This document shows positions 55,801 through 64,000 of a DNA stretch of 64,000 bases, one piece after another (position 1 is the stretch's first letter; each line of letters opens with the position of its first letter). The position numbers and the translations under genes are program-made. The stretch is from Rhabditoides inermis (lineage: Eukaryota > Nematoda > Chromadorea > Rhabditida > Rhabditidae): assembly GCA_963966185.1 (NCBI GenBank), contig CAWZYM010000215.1:151501-215500 (forward strand). The letters run 5' to 3'. The notes beneath the pieces were generated by a model that ran no database searches, had not been told where the DNA came from, and worked only from the letters and a program-made list of their open reading frames with translations.

Positions 55801-56367
55801 CAAACTTATCTGCGAAATTCAATGACCTCTCAGTATGAGCCTCAATGGCGCAATGGTAGAGCGCGCCGCCAGCGCGCGATCGTTGCGAGCTGCCCAAGGG
55901 TTCGATTCCCTCTCACAAAGCGTTTTGGATATTTGAAGACATACACGTTGTGTTGCACGAAACTGCACAACATGTGAAATGTCACGGATGGCATATAGGA
56001 TCCAATTCGACTATACTGGAAAGTATGATGTAATATATATGTATGTAATGCGTTTTGTTTTGGTGACTTATATGTTTCATTCCGCAGTTTTATGTGTATT
56101 GGTGTTCACTTTTATTCAATCCAGCTGCGATGAATGTTAAAACACTTCTCGCCTTGTCATTTCTCATAATTTCGCTCGACTTTGTTTCTTCGAAGTCTAA
56201 TTTCGCAAATCAATTTCGCAACATGATTGCAGGTGGTGTGGAAGCAGAACGAGTACCTGGAGCGTATCGAGCGGGAGGCGCGTGAGGAGAGGGAGCGGCC
56301 CATGGACCTGCCCCCGAGTGAGAGCAGCGAGGAGGAGGAGGGGGAGGAGGAGGGGGAGGTGCAGTGA
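49808..56367 (+). CDS. TSR3: TSR3, 18S rRNA aminocarboxypropyltransferase
   Basis: Exons: 49808-49876, 50248-50395, 50743-50852, 50979-51068, 51177-51236, 51581-51705, 55336-55388, 55467-55519, 56233-56367; phases close; 280 residues. After a basic start and an acidic stretch ([17 protein letters not shown]) comes the conserved core: [95 protein letters not shown]. These are the TSR3 signatures; the enzyme adds the acp group to a hypermodified pseudouridine of 18S rRNA (family knowledge). The tail is acidic. Intron 6 (3.6 kb) holds two antisense secreted-protein genes and intron 8 holds a tRNA-like inverted-repeat element. ATG 14 nt after an acceptor-like TTTATTAG. Confidence 0.92.
50625..50745. 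repeat. TCTTCGAAAC palindromic element abutting a splice acceptor
   Basis: Left TCTCTTCGAAACTGTCCCTT and right AAGGGAGTTTCGAAGAGACC are inverted. The right end is only about 12 nt before the TTGAG acceptor of TSR3 exon 3. Other copies: 28.3, 32.6 and 39.6 kb. Confidence 0.65.
51431..51475 (+). repeat. Partial copy of TSR3 exon 6 start with acceptor
   Basis: GGCAGGTGCGGGCGCCGGAG, continuing CACCGCC, then CTCCCCTATCTGG, repeats the true exon start at 51581 about 150 bp upstream, as part of a tandem duplication of intron plus exon start (about 51300-51475 versus 51476-51625). Confidence 0.8.
51785..53210 (-). CDS. Orphan secreted helical protein, family H, member 1 (nested in TSR3, antisense)
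   Basis: Exons (minus): 53210-53082, 53038-52978, 52932-52718, 52087-52007, 51958-51785; phases close; 219 residues. Signal peptide [18 protein letters not shown]. Conserved with member 2: [53 protein letters not shown]. The C-terminus after [10 protein letters not shown] is about 30 residues longer than in member 2, and the reading frame there looks shifted relative to it, so the end may be derived. Intron 1 is only 43 nt. TATAAATAG at 53275-53283. Confidence 0.75.
52100..52693 (+). other. Plus-strand open frame with coiled-coil segment, origin unclear
   Basis: A frame of about 195 codons without stop. It is Gln/Arg/Thr-rich first ([16 protein letters not shown]), then [20 protein letters not shown] and [17 protein letters not shown], which reads as a good amphipathic coiled coil, then a stop at 52691-52693. 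It fills an intron of the nested gene H1 and lies in the sense direction of TSR3 intron 6. It has no clear ATG; it could be an unrecognised exon, a captured fragment or chance. Confidence 0.3.
53275..53283 (-). promoter_or_regulatory. TATA box of family H member 1
   Basis: TATAAATAG on the minus strand, 65 nt upstream of the ATG at 53210. Member 2 has the same box at 55145-55153. From 53350 to 54110 I see no gene. Confidence 0.6.
54133..55038 (-). CDS. Orphan secreted helical protein, family H, member 2 (nested in TSR3, antisense)
   Basis: Exons (minus): 55038-54907, 54862-54802, 54754-54549, 54502-54428, 54216-54133; phases 0,1,0,0; 185 residues. Signal peptide [18 protein letters not shown]; then [79 protein letters not shown] and a terminal Cys. 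Eight or so cysteines in a helical frame suggest a disulphide-stabilised secreted bundle. Not a family I can name. TATAAATAG at 55145-55153. Confidence 0.85.
55145..55153 (-). promoter_or_regulatory. TATA box of family H member 2
   Basis: TATAAATAG on the minus strand, about 107 nt upstream of the ATG; this leaves room for a short 5' UTR. Confidence 0.5.
55555..56013. mobile_element. Inverted-repeat element with two divergent tRNA-like modules
   Basis: Arms of about 180 bp, 55555-55733 and 55833-56013 (outer part GGATCCTATATGCCATCCGT, near-identical). Each arm contains a tRNA-like module: left on minus (A-box TGGCGCAGTGG, B-box GGGTTCGATTCC), right on plus (TGGCGCAATGG, GGGTTCGATTCC). Both have a GCC-type anticodon loop and an unusually long variable region. 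The loop is about 100 bp. It is inside intron 8 of TSR3. Confidence 0.8.
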
Positions 56368-56615
56368 TGCGGACACCCACTAGCCATAGACCAGCCCTGC
56401 TAGCCCAGATATCGTCTGTCTCCTGGAGAATGCACAAAACACAACGCATTGTGCACTTTTCTGTTACCATCTCTGTCTCCATGTGTTTTTTTGTTTGTTG
56501 TCGCATTGTTAAGATTCTAGTTTGTCGTCGTTGGTTTCTCTTTTTGCGTGGTTGATGTTTATGTTGAGTCGCGTCGCGGTTTTTTTTTTGTTGTTGTGTA
56601 GCGTGACGGAGAATG

Positions 56616-56632
56616 AATAAAGCTGTTTTCAG
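56616..56632 (+). promoter_or_regulatory. Poly(A) signal followed directly by a splice acceptor (candidate trans-splice site)
   Basis: AATAAA (56616-56621), then GCTGTTTTCAG ending at 56632, 7 nt before the BUD32 ATG. An upstream gene's poly(A) signal next to a downstream acceptor is the arrangement expected between operon genes. Confidence 0.55.
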
Positions 56633-56639
56633 GTTTCCG

Positions 56640-58790
56640 ATGTCGGCTGAGGCGACGGTGGTGCAGGCAGTGGAGCAGGGGGAACAGGGGGAGCAGAGGA
56701 ATGGAAAGGAGGCGAGGGTGGGTGGGGTAGGAAAAGAGGTGATGGAGCAGGGTGGTTGCAGACTCTGTTGTGTGCAGTGGACGAGGCGTCTCTGCGGCAG
56801 GGCGCGGAGGCGCGCATCTATGATTGCGAGTGGGAGGGCAAGAAGGCAGTGCTCAAGGAGAGGTACGGGGGAGGGGGATGGTATGTAAAGTTGTCTATGA
56901 ACGGCTAGAACCTTAAGAACCTAGAAAAACCTTATTCGAGTCAAATGTATTTTTTTTCGGAATTTTGCTGACTATTCGCCGTTCCTTTCGCATGTCATTG
57001 TTAACAAGTTACTGAGTAACAAGTTGTAAGTTACTGACCAGCAGGATAAGATCTCTATTTTTCGGTTCTCGAAGCAGTACCGTCACTCTGTGCTGGACGC
57101 CCGTCTGAATAGACAAAGGATGCGCAGCGAGGTCAAGGGAATCGCCAAGGCAAAGCAGGTGCGGGGAGGAGGAGGGGAGAGAGGAGAGGGAGAGATGGAG
57201 AGGGAGAGGGGATAGAGTGTTTTCTTTTGTACTTTTTTTCCTTTTTTCTCTTTTGTACACATTGATTGATCATAATTCGTTACAGAGTAATGTTAAAGTT
57301 GAGAATTGCATATGTCAGTGTTTTAGCTCGGTGTGCTTACGCCAGAGGTGTACGTGGTGAATGAGGCCAAGGGACAGGTTGGTGGAGGGGGGGGGAGGGG
57401 AGGGACAGAGGGGGAGGGAGGGAGGGAGAGAGGGAGAGAGAGAGAGAGGGGAGGGAGAGAGAGGGAGAGAGGGGGGAGAGAGATTCTAGGTGGTAATGGA
57501 GCGCGTGGACGGCCCCACTGCGAAGGAGTGGATCGAGGAGCGACGGAAGCAGGGAGGAGACGCGTTTGAGGCGGGTGGAGGGGAGGGAGGGGAATCAATG
57601 TCAGAGATGTAACCCGAAATCGTCACTGAATTGCTCAATATGACACCACACTCACAACAATGTGTAAGAGTGGCATTCAGTAGGTATAGGGGATGTTATG
57701 TTCTACGAGTGATTTGAGGAGCAGATGAATATTGTTGTCTTTTTTGAAAGTGTGTGTATTCATTATTATTTCAGACTGACACTCGCTCGTTCGGCCGCGC
57801 TCTCGGCGCGGGGGTGGCAAAGATGCATCTGGTGAGTCATTGATTTGAATACTTGTAACTTATGTTTCACGCGAGTATTGTGAGAAATGGTGATTTTTCT
57901 GGGTAATTTGTTAATAGCTGATTGTTGTTGATCTTCACTATCATTTCACGTGGATTGTATGTGATAGTACAATATGATCTATAGATCTATAATATGATCT
58001 CCTCACGACAAGATGGTAGATCGTATGCGACTAGAAGGTAGATCGATTTTCTCCCGTGACCCGGCAAACTATCTCCCTGAATAATATTATATTTGTTTTT
58101 TTAAATCTATATAATCTGCAGGGCAACTTGGCGCACGGCGATCTGACGACGTCGAACGTGTTGCTGGCGGGCGGCGACCCTGAGAAGCCAGTGTTCATCG
58201 ACTTTGGACTGGCCGGACAGGGAAAGGTCGGCGGGCGTTGTTTTGTTTTGTTTAGTAAAATTATTCACGGTTTGATTTTATGAGCTGATCTGATAGTATG
58301 ATTGGATCACGTTGTCGTATCAGGTGTCGTCGGAGGAGAAGGGTGTGGATCTGTACGTGCTGGAGCGGGCGATCGAGTCGACCCACAGGGACAGCCAGGC
58401 GATATTCGAGGGAGTGTGCGAGGGGTACAGGTGAGGGAGGAGAGTGAGGGAGAGTGAGGGAGGTTGAGGGAGTGTGAGGTACAGGTGGGTGGGTTAGCTG
58501 GGCAGTCTGTGACTGGAGGTGGAGCAAGTTCGTGAGGAGATAGGGGAGGTTGGGGAGAGGAGAATGAGCGCAGTTTTTGGTAGTGCATATGTACGAGTAC
58601 AGTCCTGATCCTGATTGAATTTGGAGATGTAATTTACTTTTAAAAGGTTCATGAAACGTATTTTATATGTTTTTTTGGGTTTTTTTATGAATTGTTTTTC
58701 AGGGATTTCAACGATAAGCAAGCGGAGGCGGTGCTGAAGAAGCTGGACGAGATCAGACTGCGCGGACGCAAGAGAGACATGATTGGATAG
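56640..58790 (+). CDS. BUD32: BUD32/TP53RK-type KEOPS kinase
   Basis: Exons: 56640-56717, 56762-56862, 57065-57158, 57327-57377, 57490-57570, 57775-57831, 58122-58226, 58324-58430, 58703-58790; 253 residues. Signatures: LRQGAEARIY, AVLKERFSKQYRHSVLD, MERVDGPTAKEWI, MHLGNLAHGDLTTSNVLL (catalytic HGDLTTSN), VFIDFGLA (DFG), EKGVDLYVLERA, and the C-terminal VLKKLDEIRLRGRKRDMIG. BUD32 is the atypical kinase/ATPase of KEOPS, needed for t6A modification of tRNA (family knowledge). Two odd junctions: exon 3 starts after TTTTTCG (no AG), and exon 5 needs a non-GT donor (GCGGGT at 57571) to keep the frame. Both may be real non-canonical sites or sequence errors. Confidence 0.9.
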
Positions 58791-58803
58791 GGAGGGGAAG
58801 AAG

Positions 58804-58846
<43 letters not shown>

Positions 58847-59095
58847 AGAGGGGGGGGAGAGGGGGATAGAGAAAGGGAGGGAGAGAGGAGAGAGAGAAGG
58901 GAGGGGGACTCTTTATGTTGTTGATTCACTGCCTTATTGTATAGTTGTTGTTGTGTTGATTGCTTCAGATAAATGCTGTTTTTGTGAAGTAGAAAATCTG
59001 TTGTTGCCATTGAATGCAGAATGCAGGTGGGTTTGTAGCCCTTGTAATATATCGTTTTGTGGGTAAGAATGTGATCAATTATTGATTTTGTGTAG

Positions 59096-59824
59096 ATGAA
59101 GCGATCAGCGGATCGGCGGGAGAAGGAGGGGGAGCAGGGCAAGAGGGCCAAGGGGAGTGGAGGAGGAGGAGAGGAGAAGGCAGCCGGTACGAGCGGAGGC
59201 AGGCGACTGCACAGTGGCAGGATATACTTTACCAAGGTCAGTGTATTGTTTGGCGTTTATGTTCCATATGTTGCAAAGTGTGTCAATACGGTGCATTTCT
59301 CATCAGCATTTCCTCATACTTCGCAGTATACAGCGTAGGTTGGCGAGTACAGTAAGTGTTTCGGAGTGAATCGGAATTTCGGAAAGCTTGAATTCACTCA
59401 AGTGGACTTTTGAGAAAGAGATAGAAGATAGTATAACACATATAGTCTGCGCCAGAGCGATAGTTTTCGATTTACCTAGCTTGTAGTTCGAAATACGGTG
59501 CCAGTCTGCCTCTCTTGTTTTGCGCGCTATTGCCGAGAGCTGACTCTCCGTCTTCCTCTGATCTACCCCACCGTACACCGTTATTCCGACCATAGAACTA
59601 TAGTATAGTTGAGGTGGACGAGTTGCCGGATGGTATAATACAGGTATATGTGTAATAGGTATAATAGGAATATAGGTAGGTATAACACACAGTATACTTG
59701 AGGTGGACGAGTTGCCGGAGTGTTTCAACGAGTGTGCGTATTCGCTGTCTGAGTTGCTGGCCGAGTGTCGCCCCGAGAGCAGCTGCCACTTCAACTTCAT
59801 GCTCGATCTCGACTGGCTCATTGA
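59096..59824 (+). CDS. TDP1: Tyrosyl-DNA phosphodiesterase 1, first two exons (partial)
   Basis: Exons 59096-59236 and 59703-59824. After a basic low-complexity start, GRIYFTKVDELPEC..AYSLSELLAEC...CHFNFMLDLDWLIE matches the N-terminal end of the TDP1 catalytic fold (the stretch before QYPPEFR). The catalytic HKD motifs are not in the window. TDP1 removes trapped topoisomerase I peptides from DNA (family knowledge). ATG immediately follows TTGTGTAG. The donor at 59825 is good (GTGAGTG), so the rest must lie beyond the PDZ gene, or the gene is truncated. Its exon 2 start is also duplicated about 95 bp upstream (59604-59636). Confidence 0.7.
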
Positions 59825-60351
59825 GTGAGTGAACTTGCACATTAGCATACTGCTACCATACAGAAATTGGACATAGAACTGAAATGGCTTGAGTGGTTTT
59901 GGTTCTAATTTCTTTGGTAGAAAATGAATTATATGCTTGCTTTTTGAGACAACAAGAAACATCATAGCATAGCCTTCAAAAATGCGGAATTTTCAACATC
60001 ACAACATGTGTTACGTTCCATCATTAACTTAACTGTACTATTGCAATACGAGGATAATGTGTTTCGACCCTTACAAACAAACCTGGCAACAAACATCTTG
60101 ACTTGTTCAAATAATCTTCGAACACATACACACATACATATAAATAAGAGTACAACGTGTTTATCTCGATGTGTGACGAGTGAGTAGATATACTGTAAGC
60201 TGTAAGAAGCGCGCGCATCGCCCCACTCTTTCTCGGTGAATCAATGCGCTTTTAAGCGAGTGCTAGAATTTCTTCGACATGAATGTTTTAGATTTGGTTT
60301 GTCAATCGCGGCAAGGGGGAGACGTTTCTCTCTCTCTCTCTCTCTCTCTTT

Positions 60352-63300
60352 CTACTTGTCGTTCTTTCCGCCCGCCTTCTGGCCTAACATCGGCAGCGCG
60401 ATCTTTGGAGTCTTGCCCTTGAACAGTCCCCAATCGCCCAGCTTCTTTGGCGCCGGTTTCTGGAATGGGAGGAAATGTGAAGGATAGCATTTGAATTGGC
60501 AGGTGCGGATGTTTTGCAGATTAATGGGTCGAAACCGCACACTGTTTCTAGTAGCTACGTGGTCAAGTGATTCGATTTTGTATTACGTGTTCTCTATGAG
60601 TATTACTCTTTCTTCTCTCACCGGCGGCTCCTTGCTCTCCCCCCCGCCGCCGCCCTTCTTCTTGTGGTTCTCGCCCCTCGCCGGTGCGTGCGTCAGCATG
60701 GTGATGTCCACGCCCGGATTGATGCCCACTTGGAACTCTTGCACCTTCGCCTCGAACGTCACGCTCCTGCGATTGTGATGTACGTTGATATACGTGATAT
60801 TCGATTTTGATATATATTGATGTTGATGTCCATATAAGTAATATGCGTTATTTAAAATTAAAATTGTAAGAAGGAACAAGTAGACCTACTTCCTCGAGCT
60901 GGGAGCATCCTTGATCTTGATGGACGGTTTCTTGGGCGGCGGCCGCGAGCGCAGCTTGGTCAGCTCCTCGCGACACACCTAGGCAGTACTGTGATCAATG
61001 TCTGCTACAGTATACCTGATACAGTATACCTCGTCTGCTACAGTATACCCACCTAGCAGTACCGTAATCAATGTCTGCTACAGTATACCTCACCGCATTG
61101 ACATCCTCGGCAAGGGGAAAGTCCTTGTCGAGCTTCTTGTCGATGGCTTGCAGCGCGTTCTTGACCGCGTTCTGTGCGGTGGGCGTGAGGGGGCGTTGAA
61201 TGACCGCCACCACCTAAAACGTTTTCCGTCATTCGAAAAAGGTGATTGTCATCCGCCAGGCACAGACAAGACACGCACGTGCTTGTTGCCGATGAGTCCG
61301 TTGGTGATGAGCGACGAGCACTCCTTGAAGTCGGAGATCGGAAACCCGTCCACAGACAGGATGGCGTCCCCGGTCATCATCGACCGCGACATGGACTTGA
61401 ACGTCTGCGCCGACGTCGACACGTACACCTCAAGAGATGACGTAAGATGACGTCACATGGTAGATGACTTATGTATAGTCCGAGTCTGCGAATGCGCCCG
61501 TGGACAGGCGTCCAGCGGACCTGACCTTTTCTTTCTACTCTCCCCGTGTCTATGACCGTGGTAAGAAAGAGATAGAGATGCGGCGGGCGCGCGAGAGTTT
61601 ACCTTGTTGTCGTATGACTTGAGCTTGAGATCGAGCACGCAGCCCTTGAAGAGGTAGAGGTGGACTGTAACGAAAAAGATCATCGATCGATGAATCATCG
61701 ACATACCCAGCATGTACTGGAACCCGTCGTTGGCTGTCGTTTCAATGGCCTGTGGAATGATGAACGAGTTGTACTCGATGATCTCGCTCGAACGCAGACG
61801 GTTGTACTCGAAGGTGACCTAGGTATACGGTAGCGTAGAGTATTGGTATGGCTACGGTACCGGTGTGTCTTCGACGGCCCGGCCGACAGTCTTGTGGAAT
61901 TCGGCGAACATTGTCGGGTTGAGCTGGTCTGAAATGGAGGAAGTGGGTTTGCCATAGAGAAGTGGTCAATATCTTCAAACTTCTATTGGAATGTCTTCTA
62001 ACTGATCCGCAATGCCTTGCAAAACGCTTCCAACTTGTACTCCAACTACCTTCTCCGAACAGCCTCAAACCTTCTTACTTGACAAGGAAAGTGTCTCAGG
62101 GCCTCCGCTCCAAATTGAACATAATATGGCTCATTCGCTAGCCAAAGGCTTCCTGATCAATGTTGCCATTGATCATTTTTGCTGCGGTTCAATATGGAAG
62201 GCGGAGACCTTTCATATGACGGATGCACTCATAATAAGGTGGTTGAAAATGTATTTTTTTTTATGTTAAAAGCACCGCGACCCAATAGGTCATGCAGGAC
62301 TCATGACTCACTTGACTGATGTACGGCAATACGTGATGGTGATCATGAATCATGACAAGTAGAATTGCATGTTGTTTTTAGTCTAGATGTTAGCCTATGA
62401 TTTAATTTATTGTAAAACAGCGTTAGTTGTTATTATGTTATTGTTATATGATTAATGTTGATATATTCATCACATTCGAAGAAATTCCAAGTTGCAAAAA
62501 CTGTAGCCGGAATCGAACCCGGCACTGCCAGAACACTACGCCGACTCGCTAACCACTAGGACAACCGAGCTGGATTTGTGTTCTCTCAAACGCGTTGACT
62601 ACTCGCGAAAGTGAAAAAGCACGAAAATAGTCAAAACTTTTACGGTAGGATTACGGTACTTCAACGTGCACCGCTGCAAAAATGATCAATGACAACATTG
62701 ATCAGAAAGCCTATAGCTAGCGAATAAGCCATATTTCGTTCAATTTGGAGCAAAGGCCTTGAGACACTTTCTTTGTGAGCCATCTAACTGATTCGAACTA
62801 CTTCGAACTCGTTTTTCGACGAGACTACACTCTAACGGCTAGCGTACCTCCATTGATGGTGATGATCCAGTCTCCGTATTCCATCGCTGCATCTCCTCCC
62901 AGCATCCATTCGGGCAGGCCCGTCACCAGACCACTCTTCGACACGCGCAACTCTTTCTGTGATAATACGGTAGAATACGGTAGCATACAGTAGCCACGGT
63001 ACCAAGTTGTGGCTCTCGTTGACAACGATCTGTGTGGAGAGGCGTGTGATGAGTGGGATGGGACGGTTGATGTACGGCACGGGACCTAGGTATACGGTAG
63101 GTGGTACTCTGGCTGCGTCATACCTTCGTTGAGGGTGGGATCTTCAGACCAGAGCTTCTTGAACTGCTTGCGTTCGACGATGTTTCTGATGGGAGACGTG
63201 AGAGCAAACGGTGGGAAGACTCACTCTTTGTCCCCCGACTTTTGCAGTTTTTCCTGTTGCGGTGGTTGTGCGGCGGCAGGGGGTGCACCAGCGGGAGCCG

Positions 63301-63448
63301 CGCCCTGCGCCTTGGGGCGGGACGGCCTAGAAGGGAGTATGAGAGAGAGAGAAGAGATAGAGACGCACGTCATGTCCTTTTGTGGCTTGCTGGCGGTGGC
63401 AGTGTCACCGGGTGCGGGCGGCGCGGCTGCTGCTCTCTCCCGTTTCAT
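60352..63448 (-). CDS. Protein with two PDZ domains
   Basis: Exons (minus): 63448-63369, 63326-63225, 63185-63124, 63085-63003, 62956-62848, 61928-61861, 61818-61707, 61664-61603, 61428-61279, 61213-61094, 60978-60890, 60766-60622, 60459-60352; all phases close; 429 residues. Pro/Ala-rich N-terminus; PDZ-like region 1 around residues 105-205 (GLVTGLPEWMLGGDAA.EYGDWIITING); region 2 around 205-315 (MSRSMMTGDAILSVDGFPISDF); basic/Pro tail with VGINPGVDITML. Nematodes have many such PDZ-only proteins, probably scaffolds; no specific name. Several introns are very short and alike (TACnGTA-rich). Intron 5 holds a tRNA-like inverted-repeat element. It overlaps the presumed large intron of TDP1. Confidence 0.8.
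62085..62785. mobile_element. Inverted-repeat element with one tRNA-like module
   Basis: About 62085-62190 is the reverse complement of about 62680-62785 (for example TCTGATCAATGTTG.CATTGA and GGCT.ATTCGCTAGC). A tRNA-like module lies inside on the minus strand (62515-62578: TGTCCTAGTGGTTAGCG, GGGTTCGATTCCGG). It is inside intron 5 of the PDZ gene. No ORF in the 490-bp interior. Confidence 0.7.
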
Positions 63449-64000
63449 GCGGGAGAGAGAGAGGGAGGAGGGGGTGTGTGTGTGGGTGGGGCGCGCGCTG
63501 GAGTGACGGGTTTGGGTCGGCAGGAGGGAGGGTGGACGGGTGGCAGACAGACTGTGTGTGTTGGATAGGGAAATGGTGGTAGGGTAATGCATGGATTATA
63601 AAAATTCAATACATAAATGAACACCGATGATATTAACAAGTGATAGCATTCGCAGTACCTCAGTTGTGGTTGAAACGCATAATTGCGATGTGAGTGTTGG
63701 AGAAAGGGTTCATCGTGAGAATCTCGTGGCACTCGCGACAGCAATAGCGATTATACAACGACGACGGGTTTAGTACGCGAACATCATTGCTCGCGATGTT
63801 AACGTAATTAGCTTCTTACGCCCACTCTATTACAAATGCTGTTCCGCTGTTAGCAATTTTCTTGCATACCGAACACCGAAAATTCGGTAGTTTCTTTTTT
63901 GCAGGAAGTTTTCAATAATGTGATGCACATTTATTCAAATGCGTCAGTTCACTCGCGAGCAGTTCGAAGTAAGTTGTAAATGATGGAAGAAGTTTTGAGT
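63449..64000. other. Intergenic right end
   Basis: A (GT)/(GA)-rich stretch upstream of the PDZ gene, then AT-rich sequence. The last 50 bases contain a possible tiny exon (acceptor near 63946-63948, donor GTAAGT at 63970), too short to assign. Confidence 0.3.

Noticed and set aside
56124..56232. Separate secreted peptide starting [18 protein letters not shown]
   Set aside because: It is a good-looking signal peptide, but it lies in the last TSR3 intron and runs into the exon 9 acceptor; no stop, no cysteine pattern, no promoter. Could be an alternative first exon, not claimed.
63946..63970. Start of a homeodomain (FTREQFE between acceptor and donor)
   Set aside because: Seven residues at the window edge are far too few to assign a family.

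Overview
The window is animal nuclear DNA: every gene I could resolve has GT-AG introns, there are microsatellites ((GA)n, (CT)n, (TA)n), non-LTR retrotransposon remains and small non-autonomous DNA elements. Several things point to a nematode, though I cannot name the species: a tau-tubulin-kinase-like casein-kinase-1 gene, clusters of small secreted Ly6/uPAR-like and orphan cysteine-rich proteins, a DUF4773-like secreted protein, closely spaced same-strand housekeeping genes whose ATGs follow a 3' splice site (as in spliced-leader operons), and TTTTCAG-type acceptors. The raw sequence cannot exclude another small-genome ecdysozoan. Gene models were assembled by joining exons by hand. For almost all of them every reading-frame phase closes, which is the main internal check.

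Layout. 1-5.7 kb: a kinase with a huge Lys/Asp tail (minus) between palindromic repeats. 5.7-11 kb: a BTB/KCTD-type gene (plus) converging on a DUF4773-like secreted protein (minus). 11-30 kb: a Ly6-like cluster on the minus strand (five apparently intact genes, one copy broken by a transposon, three relics), carrying a dead CR1/L2-like LINE, RTE fragments and an unrecognised helical-protein gene. 30-35 kb: a one-pass membrane micro-protein and three paralogues of an orphan secreted cysteine-rich family. 36-60 kb, plus strand: an F-box/seven-WD40 gene, TSR3, BUD32 and the start of TDP1, which look like a gene train or operon. The largest introns of the F-box gene and TSR3 hold nested antisense genes for two orphan secreted helical families (three intact genes and one truncated copy in the first, two genes in the second). 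60-63.5 kb: a two-PDZ protein on the minus strand, lying where the rest of TDP1 should be.

How the parts relate. The housekeeping genes (18S rRNA modification by TSR3, the KEOPS kinase BUD32, DNA repair by TDP1, an F-box E3 adaptor) have a 3'-splice-site-like sequence directly before the ATG and no evident TATA box. Most of the secreted-protein genes have a TATA box shortly upstream and no such acceptor. I infer two promoter architectures interleaved in the same DNA.

Most unusual features: (1) long inverted-repeat elements carrying tRNA-like A/B-box modules, two of them (perhaps three) with a module in each arm, lying in introns of four different genes; (2) short introns with almost the same sequence in unrelated genes (introner-like candidates); (3) repeated duplication of exon starts together with their 3' splice site into the preceding intron, up to seven copies in the BTB gene; (4) an apparent 3' splice site in BUD32 lacking the AG; (5) an inverted copy of a gene's last exon inside its own intron. 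All need cDNA or comparative data.
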